From assembly GCF_033097365.1 (NCBI RefSeq), contig NZ_AP028461.1:7564001-7628000 (forward strand): a stretch of 64,000 bases of DNA, in the 5' to 3' direction. Source of the stretch: Actinoplanes sichuanensis (GTDB lineage Bacteria > Actinomycetota > Actinomycetes > Mycobacteriales > Micromonosporaceae). A program made the position numbers and the translations under genes. The notes under the pieces were generated by a model. It worked only from the letters and a program-made list of their open reading frames with translations. It was not told the DNA's origin and did no database searches. Below, in pieces: positions 36,101-45,235 of this stretch. Position 1 is the stretch's first letter; each line of letters begins with the position of its first letter.

Positions 36101-36314
36101 GCACCCAGGCGAACCGGCCCCACGCGTCCTCCCCGGCGAACGGGACGCCGTCGGGATAGAGCGTGTCGGTGCCGGGCGCGAGATCACCCCAGGCGTGCAG
36201 GACCCAGTCGGCGTAGTCACCGTCGGGCCGCTGGTAGTGCACGATCAGCCATTGCGGCCTGGTCCTGGAGGAAGCCGGAGCGCCCGCAATGATCTCCATC
36301 GTCGTCACCGGCAC
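33123..36314 (-). CDS. Pullulanase-type alpha-1,6-glucosidase (GH13)
   Basis: 1063 aa. Two tandem CBM41 starch-binding domains (WLIVHYQRPDGDYADWVLHAW and a second copy near residue 130) are followed by an N-terminal pullulanase domain, a CBM48 segment (LSVWAPTARTVELEL) and the GH13 barrel. The pullulanase motif FNWGYDP is present, with regions VVLDVVYNHT, GFRFDLMGH (nucleophile Asp), YGEGWN (acid/base Glu) and VDAHDN. It debranches alpha-1,6 links in glycogen or pullulan. No signal peptide is visible, unlike most CBM41 enzymes. Divergent from aconitase. Confidence 0.92.
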   Translation of the reverse strand: MPVTTMEIIAGAPASSRTRPQWLIVHYQRPDGDYADWVLHAWGDLAPGTDTLYPDGVPFAGEDAWGRFAWVRIAENAQEIGFLVLSRQGGKDVEIDRWVTLSEGSEIWLTAGDRRVSHTPPVLPEPPAETVVIHYRRPAGDYAGWGLHAWEGVPVTEKTRWGRPHMPARFDAFGAVFEVRVRPDAVGLRYVLHRGEEKDLPDDQRLDLTVAREAWLVAGSVQPVRPDVGTHGPELDPARAHAVFIDRGTVALPEWFAARATSLTLGSLPLVPRPGGLFQAQSRRFPHLRAYRAFAVRELDDTTLGELLRDQLLVTGRDGAGDVVAVTAVQLQGVLDDLYGAAVEAELGPVLDDPERPRLSVWAPTARTVELELFREPGEEPRVFPMERDDTTGVWSVVGKRKWINRWYRFRVQVWQPAVQRIVTTSVTDPYSVSLATDSTHSQLVDLSDPALVPPGWAESTPPDPVPPARMQITEVSVRDFSIADATVPPDERGTYLAFTRHGSDGMRHLRSLAEAGLTHVHLLPVNDFATVPDRRADQSVPLCDLASFPPDSPEQQRAVMAVADSDGFNWGYDPWHWTTPEGSYATDPAGPARIAQMRAAVAALHAAGLRVVLDVVYNHTMGDGLDRFSVLDRIVPGYYHRLLADGSVAESSCCPNTATEHTMMGRLVVDSLVTWAREYRIDGFRFDLMGHHPRAGILAAREALQRVRPDIALYGEGWNFGEVAYDARFAQATQVNMAGTGVGTFNDRLRDAIRGGGAFGDDPAVRGFATGLGSAVPLWLHDQVKVGLSGALATYRFLAHDGVERSGGQIGYNGAPAGYAHDPGEAVNYVDAHDNEILYDAMAFKLPAGIAQIDRARMQVLALSLVVLSQGAGFVALGTERLRSKSLDRNSFNSGDWFNQIRWDPALGNGFGVGLPPEADNGDKWDWARPLLGDPSLVPAPDVIELAAERYRELLRIRRSSPVFGLPTAEEVQRRLSFAPGGGSEQAGVIVMCLDGTGLDPHWARVVVVFNATDGTVHPAIPDPGGLRLHPDLTGSADPVLRAATPSGVPARSTAVFVADIP

Positions 36315-36388
36315 ATCATCCCAGCGGGATACGACATTTTCCGGGTGTCTCGACTACAGGCTGCGAGGATCGTCGCGTGGGACCCGCC

Positions 36389-36418
36389 TTGCAGCGGCTA
36401 GCAAGACGGACGTACGGT
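36389..36418 (+). promoter_or_regulatory. Candidate aconitase promoter
   Basis: -35-like TTGCAG (36389-36394) and -10-like TACGGT (36413-36418) with 18-bp spacing. The -10 lies inside the proposed AcnR operator, so bound repressor would exclude RNA polymerase. Confidence 0.5.
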
Positions 36419-36422
36419 TTAC
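36401..36422. promoter_or_regulatory. Proposed AcnR operator at the aconitase promoter
   Basis: A 22-bp site with core ACGTACGG flanked by GCAA on the left and TTAC on the right. It matches a site in the acnR promoter (42180-42201, reverse strand) at 18 of 22 positions. Two such sites in front of a gene and its known type of regulator are strong support. Confidence 0.7.
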
Positions 36423-36441
36423 CGAAGACGCACAACCGAGA

Positions 36442-36457
36442 GTTAGGCATACCTAAC
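36442..36457. promoter_or_regulatory. Iron-box-like palindrome upstream of aconitase
   Basis: GTTAGG-CATA-CCTAAC, a 16-bp inverted repeat. TTAGGN4CCTAA is the right half of the DmdR/IdeR iron box of actinomycetes (consensus TTAGGTTAGGCTCACCTAA; 13 of 19 bases match). It lies about 24-39 bp downstream of the -10, placing it in the leader. Confidence 0.5.
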
Positions 36458-36521
36458 CAAGAGGTCGCCCTTTCGGTGCGAAAGACTTGACTTCCAGTCG
36501 CTGGGTGTGAAGGAGATGACG

Positions 36522-39293
<2,772 letters not shown>

Positions 39294-39322
39294 CGCTGCA
39301 CAGCTGACATCGCCTGGTCAAG

Positions 39323-39355
39323 GCCCGCTTCCCGGTTCCGGGAGGCGGGCTTTTT
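39323..39355 (+). terminator. Intrinsic terminator after aconitase
   Basis: Stem GCCCGC-T-TCCCGG / CCGGGA-G-GCGGGC with a 2-nt loop and a G/T mismatch, then five Ts. It ends the monocistronic acnA transcript. Confidence 0.85.
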
Positions 39356-39414
39356 CCCGTTGGTACGGCTACCCGCCCCGCCTTCACGAAAGAGGCGCTC
39401 ACCCCGTACCGAAA

Positions 39415-40005
39415 TCAGGGCTTGAAACCGGTTTTGTCCTTTTCGGTAATCTCGCGCAGCACCCGCGCCGGGACGCCTGCCGCGATCACCCCGGCCGGGA
39501 TCGGTTTCGTGACGACGCTGCCCGAGGCGACGATCGCGCCGTCACCGATGGTGACGCCCTGGTTGATGGTGACCCCGCCGCCGATCCACACGTTGTCACC
39601 GATCGTCACCGGCTTGGCGTAGCAGGCACCGGCCGCCCGCTCGGCCGCGTCGATGGCGTGGTTGGACGTGTAGATACCGACCCGTGGCCCGAACAGCACA
39701 TGGTCACCGATGGTGATCCCGCCGCCGTCCAGCATCACGCAGTCGAAGTTGGCGTAGAACGCGTCCCCAATGCTGATGTTGAACCCGAACTCGCACCGGA
39801 ACGTCGGCTCGAAGTGACAGCCGTCACCGACCGACTTGAGTAGCCGCCGCAGGATGCCCTCGCGTTCCGCCTGCGGCCGCCCGAAGCTGGAGTTGTACTC
39901 GTCGGTCAGCAGCACGGTTCGCTCCCGAGCCTCGACGAGTTCACTGGTCAGGTCGTTGTACATGGCCCCGGAGAGGATGCGCTCCCGCTGCTCGTCAAGC
40001 GTCAC
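39415..40005 (-). CDS. Maltose/galactoside O-acetyltransferase family
   Basis: 196-aa left-handed beta-helix (LbH) acetyltransferase using acetyl-CoA. It opens with the Maa-type MTLDEQRERILSGAMYNDL helix. Hexapeptide repeats such as ISIGDAFYANFDCVML, ITIGDHVLFGPRVGIYTSNH (catalytic His) and VTIGDNVWIGGGVTINQGVTIGDGAIV follow. It acetylates sugars such as maltose, or a hydroxyl on a cell-wall or detox substrate. Stands alone, on the strand opposite aconitase. Confidence 0.9.
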   Translation of the reverse strand: MTLDEQRERILSGAMYNDLTSELVEARERTVLLTDEYNSSFGRPQAEREGILRRLLKSVGDGCHFEPTFRCEFGFNISIGDAFYANFDCVMLDGGGITIGDHVLFGPRVGIYTSNHAIDAAERAAGACYAKPVTIGDNVWIGGGVTINQGVTIGDGAIVASGSVVTKPIPAGVIAAGVPARVLREITEKDKTGFKP

Positions 40006-40052
40006 CCGGCGATCTTCCCACGGGGCGGCGTGACCGCCCCGTCGGTGGTGAA

Positions 40053-40058
40053 TAGGCT
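40053..40058 (+). promoter_or_regulatory. -10 element TAGGCT, leaderless start
   Basis: TAGGCT ends 6 nt before ATG 40065, with no ribosome-binding site. Confidence 0.5.
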
Positions 40059-40064
40059 TCGGGA

Positions 40065-40310
40065 ATGGATGACAAGACCGTTCTGGGACGGATCAGCGAG
40101 CTGGTGGACGAGGAGCATTCGCTTCGCCGCCAGCTGAGCGAGGGCAAGATCTCGTCCGACGAGGAGCACACCCGCCTCAAGGACCTGGAGGAGTCCCTCG
40201 ACCAGTGTTGGGACCTGCTGCGCCGCCGCCGGGCGGCCCGTGACGCCGGCCACGATCCGGACGCCGAGCAGGCCCACAGCACCGGCGAGGTCGAGGGCTA
40301 CATTCAGTGA
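40065..40310 (+). CDS. DUF2630 family protein
   Basis: 81-aa helical, highly charged protein (RISELVDEEHSLRRQL, EHTRLKDLEESLDQCWDLLRRRRA, then DAGHDPD and a VEGYIQ end). DUF2630 is a small actinobacterial family of unknown function, probably a helical hairpin. It sits between two minus-strand genes with its own promoter. The start is supported by the leaderless -10 box. Confidence 0.85.
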   Translation: MDDKTVLGRISELVDEEHSLRRQLSEGKISSDEEHTRLKDLEESLDQCWDLLRRRRAARDAGHDPDAEQAHSTGEVEGYIQ

Positions 40311-40349
40311 GGTGAGCCGGGGCCGTGTGGCCCCGGCCCCAGCTGCCCG

Positions 40350-41267
40350 TCAGCGCAGACCCGCCTCGAAGTGCAGGCGTTCGATCAGCTCGTCCTCATC
40401 GATGGTCAGGCCCCTCGACCGGAACCAGCTCGCCACGTTGCGCACGTCCCGGGCGATGAACTCGCCGCCGCGCGGGTTGGCGATGACGTCGACGATCTGC
40501 GGCAGGTCGATCATGACGAGCCGCCCGTCGTGCACCATCGTGTTGTACGGCGACAGGTCACCATGCGCCACCTGCGCCCGGGCCAGCACCGACAGCGCGT
40601 CGGTCATCTGCCGCCACAGGTCGGCCAGCTGATCCGGATCGACCCGGACCTGGGCCAGTCGGGGCGCGGCCTCGCCGGTCTCCCAGTCGCCGATGAACTC
40701 CATCATCAGCTCGGTGCCGATCAGCTGCACCGGGTAGGGCACACAGACCAGGCCGCTCTCCTGCCCGATCTCCCACAGCCGGCCGAGCGCGCCGAACTCG
40801 GCCGCCGACCACTGCCCGGAGATCATCTCCTTGCCGAAGGCGGTCCGGTTGGTCATCGCCCGCATCTCCCGGGACCGGCGGACCCGGCGCCCTTCGAGAT
40901 AACCGGCGTCGCGGTGGAACATCCGGTGGTCGCCGTCGCGGTAGCGCTTGGCGGCCAGCATGCTGATCTTGTCGGTGCCCGGGATGGCCCGGCGCACCAG
41001 GAACACGTCGGCTTCCTTGCCGGTCTTGAGCATGCCCAGCTCGGTGTCGACCGCGCCGTACTCGGTGCGGACCCAGTCGGGGCGAGGCTCGGGGCCGTGC
41101 AGGGCACCGTCCCACGTGGACCAGCGGTCGCCCTCTTCGGGCAGATCCGGGTCCTCCTGCAGGGCCGGCTCGATCCGGCCGCGCTTTACGAAAGTGGGGT
41201 CGTCGTCGTCGAACTTGCGGCGCTTGCCGCGCATGGTGGTGGAGCCGTAAGAGTCGTGCTCGCGCAC
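40350..41267 (-). CDS. RIO-type atypical serine protein kinase
   Basis: 305 aa. The N-terminal 60 residues are charged and disordered. The RIO1-like kinase core has MLKTGKEADVFLV (ATP site), LAAKRYRD (Lys), AHGDLSPYNTMV (catalytic Asp and Asn) and LVMIDLPQIVD (metal-binding Asp). RIO kinases are usually ribosome-biogenesis factors in archaea and eukaryotes. Bacterial copies are widespread in actinomycetes but of unclear substrate. GTG 41267 has GAGGAG 8 nt upstream. Confidence 0.88.
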   Translation of the reverse strand: MREHDSYGSTTMRGKRRKFDDDDPTFVKRGRIEPALQEDPDLPEEGDRWSTWDGALHGPEPRPDWVRTEYGAVDTELGMLKTGKEADVFLVRRAIPGTDKISMLAAKRYRDGDHRMFHRDAGYLEGRRVRRSREMRAMTNRTAFGKEMISGQWSAAEFGALGRLWEIGQESGLVCVPYPVQLIGTELMMEFIGDWETGEAAPRLAQVRVDPDQLADLWRQMTDALSVLARAQVAHGDLSPYNTMVHDGRLVMIDLPQIVDVIANPRGGEFIARDVRNVASWFRSRGLTIDEDELIERLHFEAGLR

Positions 41268-41422
41268 TGGAGGTTCTCCTCGGAGAAAGAAGTTTTCGGG
41301 GAAGCGGGGACAGCAGGCATCACAACGACAGCCATCTGGTCCACCCCCTTCTTTCTCGTCGGGACGTTCTCTACAGCGCGCCCACTCTTTCCGATCAACG
41401 CCGGAGCGCGCAACTCATTTAT

Positions 41423-42070
41423 TCAGCGATTCGCCATGATCGCGGACAGGCCCTGAATCACGTTACCGACCGCGTGGGTCGGCGCGAACCTGTTGTCCAC
41501 CCACTCCCGCCCGCGGTGCAGCCACACGCTGGGCAGACCGAGCGCGGCGGCCCCGCCGATGTCGGCCTCCGGGCTGTCCCCGACCACCCACGCCCCGGCC
41601 AGCCGCATCCGCACCCGCTGGGCGGCGACCGCGAAGATCCGCGGGTTGGGTTTACTCACGCCGCACTCCTCGGAGATCACCCAGTCGGCGACATACCGGT
41701 CCAGACCGGTCCGCCGGATCCGGGCGTCCTGCTGCTCGGCCGGCCCGTTGGTGACCACCACCGGCACCAGCCCGGCGTCACCGGCGATCTCCAGCGCGCA
41801 ACCGACCATCGGGTCGAGGCGTTCGAAGGTCTGTGGCCCACCGTTCAGCTCGTCGACCAGATCGATCGAGGAGACCCGCAGCCGGTAGCGCTCGCGGATC
41901 AGGTCGGCGAGGTCCCACCGGGAGGTCAGACCGTCCGCGTCGACCGCGACGAGCCACTCCAGATCGTCCTGCGCGGCCCCGATCTCATCCAGGAACCCCT
42001 TCGCCCACAGCCGGAACGCACCACTGCGGTCGAGCAGGGTGTCGTCCAGAGCGAGGAAGACTAGAGGCAC
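41423..42070 (-). CDS. HAD-superfamily protein lacking the nucleophile Asp
   Basis: 215 aa. Motif II VVVTNG, the motif III Lys in CGVSKPNPRIF and motif IV VVGDSPEADIGGA are intact, and the C1 cap fits phosphatases. Motif I reads LALDDTLLD where the family has DLDDTLLD: the first Asp, the phosphorylated nucleophile, is A7. Without it normal phosphatase activity is not expected. It may be a catalytically dead paralog, a regulatory protein, or a one-base change (GAT to GCT). A leaderless -10 box TAAAGT supports the GTG start. Divergent from acnR. Confidence 0.8.
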   Translation of the reverse strand: MPLVFLALDDTLLDRSGAFRLWAKGFLDEIGAAQDDLEWLVAVDADGLTSRWDLADLIRERYRLRVSSIDLVDELNGGPQTFERLDPMVGCALEIAGDAGLVPVVVTNGPAEQQDARIRRTGLDRYVADWVISEECGVSKPNPRIFAVAAQRVRMRLAGAWVVGDSPEADIGGAAALGLPSVWLHRGREWVDNRFAPTHAVGNVIQGLSAIMANR

Positions 42071-42076
42071 GCGGGC

Positions 42077-42082
42077 ACTTTA
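42077..42082 (-). promoter_or_regulatory. -10 element TAAAGT, leaderless start
   Basis: TAAAGT on the minus strand ends 6 nt before GTG 42070 of the HAD gene. Confidence 0.5.
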
Positions 42083-42179
42083 CGTGAGCGCACACGGAAC
42101 CAACCAGCCCAGGACTGTTAACAAAACGCTGAGAGGATGACGAAATTCGCATCATCCGATCGTGGGACACCCGGTTCTA

Positions 42180-42201
42180 GTAAGCCGTACGTACGGATTG
42201 C
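42180..42201. promoter_or_regulatory. Proposed AcnR operator at the acnR promoter
   Basis: Perfect 12-bp palindrome CCGTACGTACGG with GTAA and TTGC flanks, 34-55 bp before the acnR GTG. Its reverse complement matches the aconitase site at 18 of 22 positions. Indicates autoregulation. Confidence 0.7.
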
Positions 42202-42234
42202 AAGAAAGTCCTGGCCCATGACACGATCAACGGT

Positions 42235-42813
42235 GTGCCCAGGGTGAGTCAGGACCAGCTCGATGCTCGACGCCACGAGATCCTCAGCGCGTCCCGCACG
42301 TGCTTCGCGCGGTTCGGATACAACGGCGCGACGGTCCACCGGCTCGAAGAGGCCACCGGCATGTCCCGCGGCGCGATTTTCCACCATTTCCGGGACAAGG
42401 AACATCTCTTCCTCGCGGTCGCCGAGGACGACGCCGCCACGATGGCCGAGACCGTCGCCCGTAACGGCCTCGTCCAGGTGATGCGCGACCTGCTCGAGCG
42501 GGCCGGTAACAGCGAGGGCGACACGGCCGGGTGGCTCGGCACCCAGCTCGAGGTGGCGCATCGACGGCGTACCGATCCGGCTTTCGCCAAACGGTGGGCG
42601 CAGCGGTCCGCCGCCATCGCCGACGCCACCCGCGAGCGGCTCCAGCGCCAGCGGGAGGCCGGTGTGCTCCGCGAGGACGTGCCGGTCGAGGTGCTCACCC
42701 AGTTCCTCGAGCTGGCCTATGACGGACTCGTCCTCCACCTGGCCACCGGCCGCCCGGCAGGCGAGCTGGCCGCCGTCCTCGGCGTGGTCGAGGAAGCCGT
42801 CCGCCGCCACTGA
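42235..42813 (+). CDS. acnR: TetR-family repressor AcnR
   Basis: 192 aa. The TetR HTH contains GYNGATVHRLEEATGMSRGAIFHHFRDKEHLF, nearly the same as AcnR of Corynebacterium glutamicum (from memory). The following AEDDAATMAETVARNGLVQVMRDLLE also fits it. AcnR represses aconitase in response to citrate and metal ions there. In other actinomycetes it is next to acn; here four genes (acetyltransferase, DUF2630, RIO kinase, HAD) separate them. A palindrome in its own promoter matches the aconitase promoter. The GTG start has no clear ribosome site. Confidence 0.9.
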   Translation: MPRVSQDQLDARRHEILSASRTCFARFGYNGATVHRLEEATGMSRGAIFHHFRDKEHLFLAVAEDDAATMAETVARNGLVQVMRDLLERAGNSEGDTAGWLGTQLEVAHRRRTDPAFAKRWAQRSAAIADATRERLQRQREAGVLREDVPVEVLTQFLELAYDGLVLHLATGRPAGELAAVLGVVEEAVRRH

Positions 42814-42980
42814 CGCTGTCGCGGATCTCCTCCCCGCGATGCGAGACGTCCTCGGCCCGACCACCGGGCCGGAGGGGCACCCCGGCCGAGGTCGCCGACG
42901 TGACGAGCGTCGACCGGGCCCGCGACGGGTAACGCCGTCGATTACCCGCGAGGTAATGGCCGCCGTCCCGCGCACCCGCC

Positions 42981-42986
42981 TACGCT
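42981..42986 (+). promoter_or_regulatory. -10 element TACGCT, leaderless start
   Basis: TACGCT ends 6 nt before ATG 42993. Confidence 0.5.
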
Positions 42987-42992
42987 GCCGGA

Positions 42993-43772
42993 ATGAGCGA
43001 CGTGGGCAGGTTGCTGCGCGGCTGGCGGGACACCCGGCGGATGAGCCAACTCGATCTCTCCGGGCGGTCCGGGGTGTCGACCCGGCACCTGTCGTTCGTG
43101 GAGACCGGCCGGTCCCGGCCCACCCGGCAGATGCTGCTGCGCTTGGCCGAGGAACTGGACGTGCCCTTGCGGGCCCGCAACGAGCTGCTGTTGGCCGGCG
43201 GGTACGCGCCCGCCTACCCGGAGTCCGAACTGGACGGGCCGCCGCTCAACGACGTGCTGACCGCGCTCCGCAACGTGCTCGTCGGGCACTCACCGCACCC
43301 GGCCGTGCTGATCGACAGGCACTGGACGATGGTCGACGGCAACGACGGTGTGGCCCGGTTCACCGCCGGCTGCGCGCCGGAACTGCTGGCCCCGCCGGTC
43401 AACGTCCTGCGCCTGGCACTGCACCCGTCCGGCATGGCCCCGAAGATCAAAAACCTGCCCGAGTGGCGTACGCACATCCTGCACCGCCTCGACCGGCAGG
43501 CCGCGACGACGGGCGACCCGGTGCTTCGCGAGCTCCGCGCCGAGCTGGCCGCCTACCCCGGCGGCGGGACCACCGCCCATCCGGACGGTCTCGTCGTTCC
43601 GCTGCACTATGCGGACCTGCGGTTCTTCAGCATCACGACGGTGCTCGGCACCCCGCGTGACGTGACCCTGTCCGAGCTCGCCATCGAGGCGTTCCTACCC
43701 GCCGACGCGGCCACCGCGACAGCGCTGCGCCGGGAGATGGCAGGATCGGGACATGGACCTTGGGCTCGCTGA
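42993..43772 (+). CDS. XRE-family regulator with MmyB-like ligand domain
   Basis: 259 aa. The N-terminal HTH_3 (about 5-65) contains MSQLDLSGRSGVSTRHLSFVETGRSRP. The remainder is a PAS-like MmyB/MltR ligand-binding domain (HWTMVDGNDGVARFTAG, VLRLALHPSGMAPKIKN, RFFSITTVLGTPRDVTLSEL). Such regulators often control a neighbouring SDR; here the SDR gene overlaps by 20 nt. The operon continues with a DNA glycosylase. Confidence 0.9.
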   Translation: MSDVGRLLRGWRDTRRMSQLDLSGRSGVSTRHLSFVETGRSRPTRQMLLRLAEELDVPLRARNELLLAGGYAPAYPESELDGPPLNDVLTALRNVLVGHSPHPAVLIDRHWTMVDGNDGVARFTAGCAPELLAPPVNVLRLALHPSGMAPKIKNLPEWRTHILHRLDRQAATTGDPVLRELRAELAAYPGGGTTAHPDGLVVPLHYADLRFFSITTVLGTPRDVTLSELAIEAFLPADAATATALRREMAGSGHGPWAR

Positions 43773-44514
43773 TCGTGTCTACATCCTCACCGGGGCATCG
43801 CGGGGCCTCGGGTTCGCCACCGCGCAGGCGCTCGTCGGCGACGGGGCGAAGGTGGTCGTCTCATCGCGTGACGGTGCCCGGGTCACCGAGGCGGTCGCCG
43901 CGCTCGGCGGTCCGGAGCACGCGCTCGGCGTGACCGCCGACCTGTCCGACCCGAGCACCCCGCGGGAGCTGGTGCATGCCGCGCAGGAGCGGTTCGGGCG
44001 GCTCGACGGCGCGCTGATCTCGGTCGGCGGTCCGGCGCCGGGCAGCGCGGCCGGCATGAGCGACGACCAGTGGACGAGCGCGTTCGAGACGGTGTTCCTG
44101 GGTTCGGTGCGGGCGGCCCGGACGTTCGCGTCGGCACTGCCGGAGGGTGGCGCGATCGGCCTGGTGCTGTCCACGTCGGTGAAGACGCCGCTGGCCGGGC
44201 TCGGCCTCTCCAACGGTCTGCGCCCCGGGCTGGCGATGGTGGCGAAGGACATGGCCGACGAGTTCGGGCCGCGCGGCATCCGGGTGCTCAGCGTCCTGCC
44301 CGGCCGTTTCATGACCGACCGCAGCCGGGAACTCTTCGAATCGGCCGCCGACCCGGTCGCCGCCGCCGAGACGGTCGCGTCGGGAATCCCGCTGCGCCGC
44401 ATCGGCGAGCCCACCGAGTTCGGCCGGGCGGCCGCTTTCCTGCTGTCCCCGGCGGCCAGTTACGTGACGGGTGTGGCGGTCGCGGTCGACGGTGGCGCCC
44501 TCCGAACCCTGTGA
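43753..44514 (+). CDS. SDR-fold protein lacking the YxxxK catalytic pair
   Basis: 253 aa. The Rossmann loop TGASRGLGFATA and the SDR ending VTGVAVAVDGGALRTL are clear. The catalytic region reads LSTSVKTPLAGLGLSNGLRPGL: Ser remains, but Tyr and Lys are replaced by Ser and Arg (SNGLR). Relatives of this form exist among annotated 3-oxoacyl reductases, yet normal SDR hydride chemistry is doubtful. It overlaps the upstream regulator by 20 nt and the Mug gene by 4 nt (GTGA), so it belongs to a three-gene operon. Confidence 0.85.
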   Translation: MDLGLADRVYILTGASRGLGFATAQALVGDGAKVVVSSRDGARVTEAVAALGGPEHALGVTADLSDPSTPRELVHAAQERFGRLDGALISVGGPAPGSAAGMSDDQWTSAFETVFLGSVRAARTFASALPEGGAIGLVLSTSVKTPLAGLGLSNGLRPGLAMVAKDMADEFGPRGIRVLSVLPGRFMTDRSRELFESAADPVAAAETVASGIPLRRIGEPTEFGRAAAFLLSPAASYVTGVAVAVDGGALRTL

Positions 44515-45140
44515 CCGATCCCGCCCCGCCCGCCCGATCCACCACCGATACCGACCCGGACCGGCGGCGGCCCAGCGCCGCCGAGGTGGCGGCGGCCGCT
44601 GACCGCACCATTCCCGATGTGGCGGGGCCGGATCTACTGGTGCTGTTCTCCGGCATCAATCCGAGCCTCTACTCCGCCGCGACCGGCCACCATTTCGCCC
44701 GTCCGGGGAACCGGTTCTGGCCGGCGCTGCACGGTGCCGGTTTCACCGACCGGCTGCTGCACCCGTCCGAACAGCATCTCCTGCCCGCACTCGGGCTCGG
44801 CATCACCAACGTGGTCTCGCGAGCGACAGCACGGGCCGACGAGCTCTCCCTCGACGAGTTCGTCGAGGGCGGCGCCCGACTCGCCGCGCGGGTGGCCCGG
44901 CTGCGCCCGCGATATCTGGCGGTGCTGGGCGTGACCGCCTACCGAGCCGCGTTCCGGCGCCCGAAGGCCCGACTCGGCCCCCAGGACGACACGATCTCCG
45001 GCGTGCCGGTCTGGGTACTACCGAATCCGAGCGGCTTGAACGCCCACTTCCAGCTACCGGCGCTGATCACCGAGTTCGCCGCCCTCCGAACAGCGGCCCA
45101 CCCCGCCCCTCCATCCCTGGAGCTTCCACTCAGTCCGTAG
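44511..45140 (+). CDS. mug: G/U(T) mismatch-specific DNA glycosylase
   Basis: 209 aa. The family motif GINPSLYSA with Asn for water activation, followed by HHFARPGNRFWPALHGAGFT, and the second motif LPNPSGLNAHF identify a Mug/TDG-type uracil-DNA glycosylase that starts base excision repair. The N-terminal 45 residues are Pro/Asp/Arg-rich and disordered. The GTG overlaps the SDR stop (GTGA). It is the last gene of the operon. Confidence 0.9.
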   Translation: MTDPAPPARSTTDTDPDRRRPSAAEVAAAADRTIPDVAGPDLLVLFSGINPSLYSAATGHHFARPGNRFWPALHGAGFTDRLLHPSEQHLLPALGLGITNVVSRATARADELSLDEFVEGGARLAARVARLRPRYLAVLGVTAYRAAFRRPKARLGPQDDTISGVPVWVLPNPSGLNAHFQLPALITEFAALRTAAHPAPPSLELPLSP

Positions 45141-45235
45141 CCCCACCACCCAAGGTCAACATGAGCCGCCCGCCGCCGGCCCTCATCCGGCCGGGGTGAT
45201 CCGTGGGGTGACGGGGTCACGGTCGAATCGGGGGC

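Noticed and set aside
33003..36401. An 1132-codon open frame opposite the pullulanase gene
   Set aside because: Arises from GC-rich third positions of the real gene on the other strand; it has no domain, no start signal and repetitive His/Arg/Gly-rich composition.
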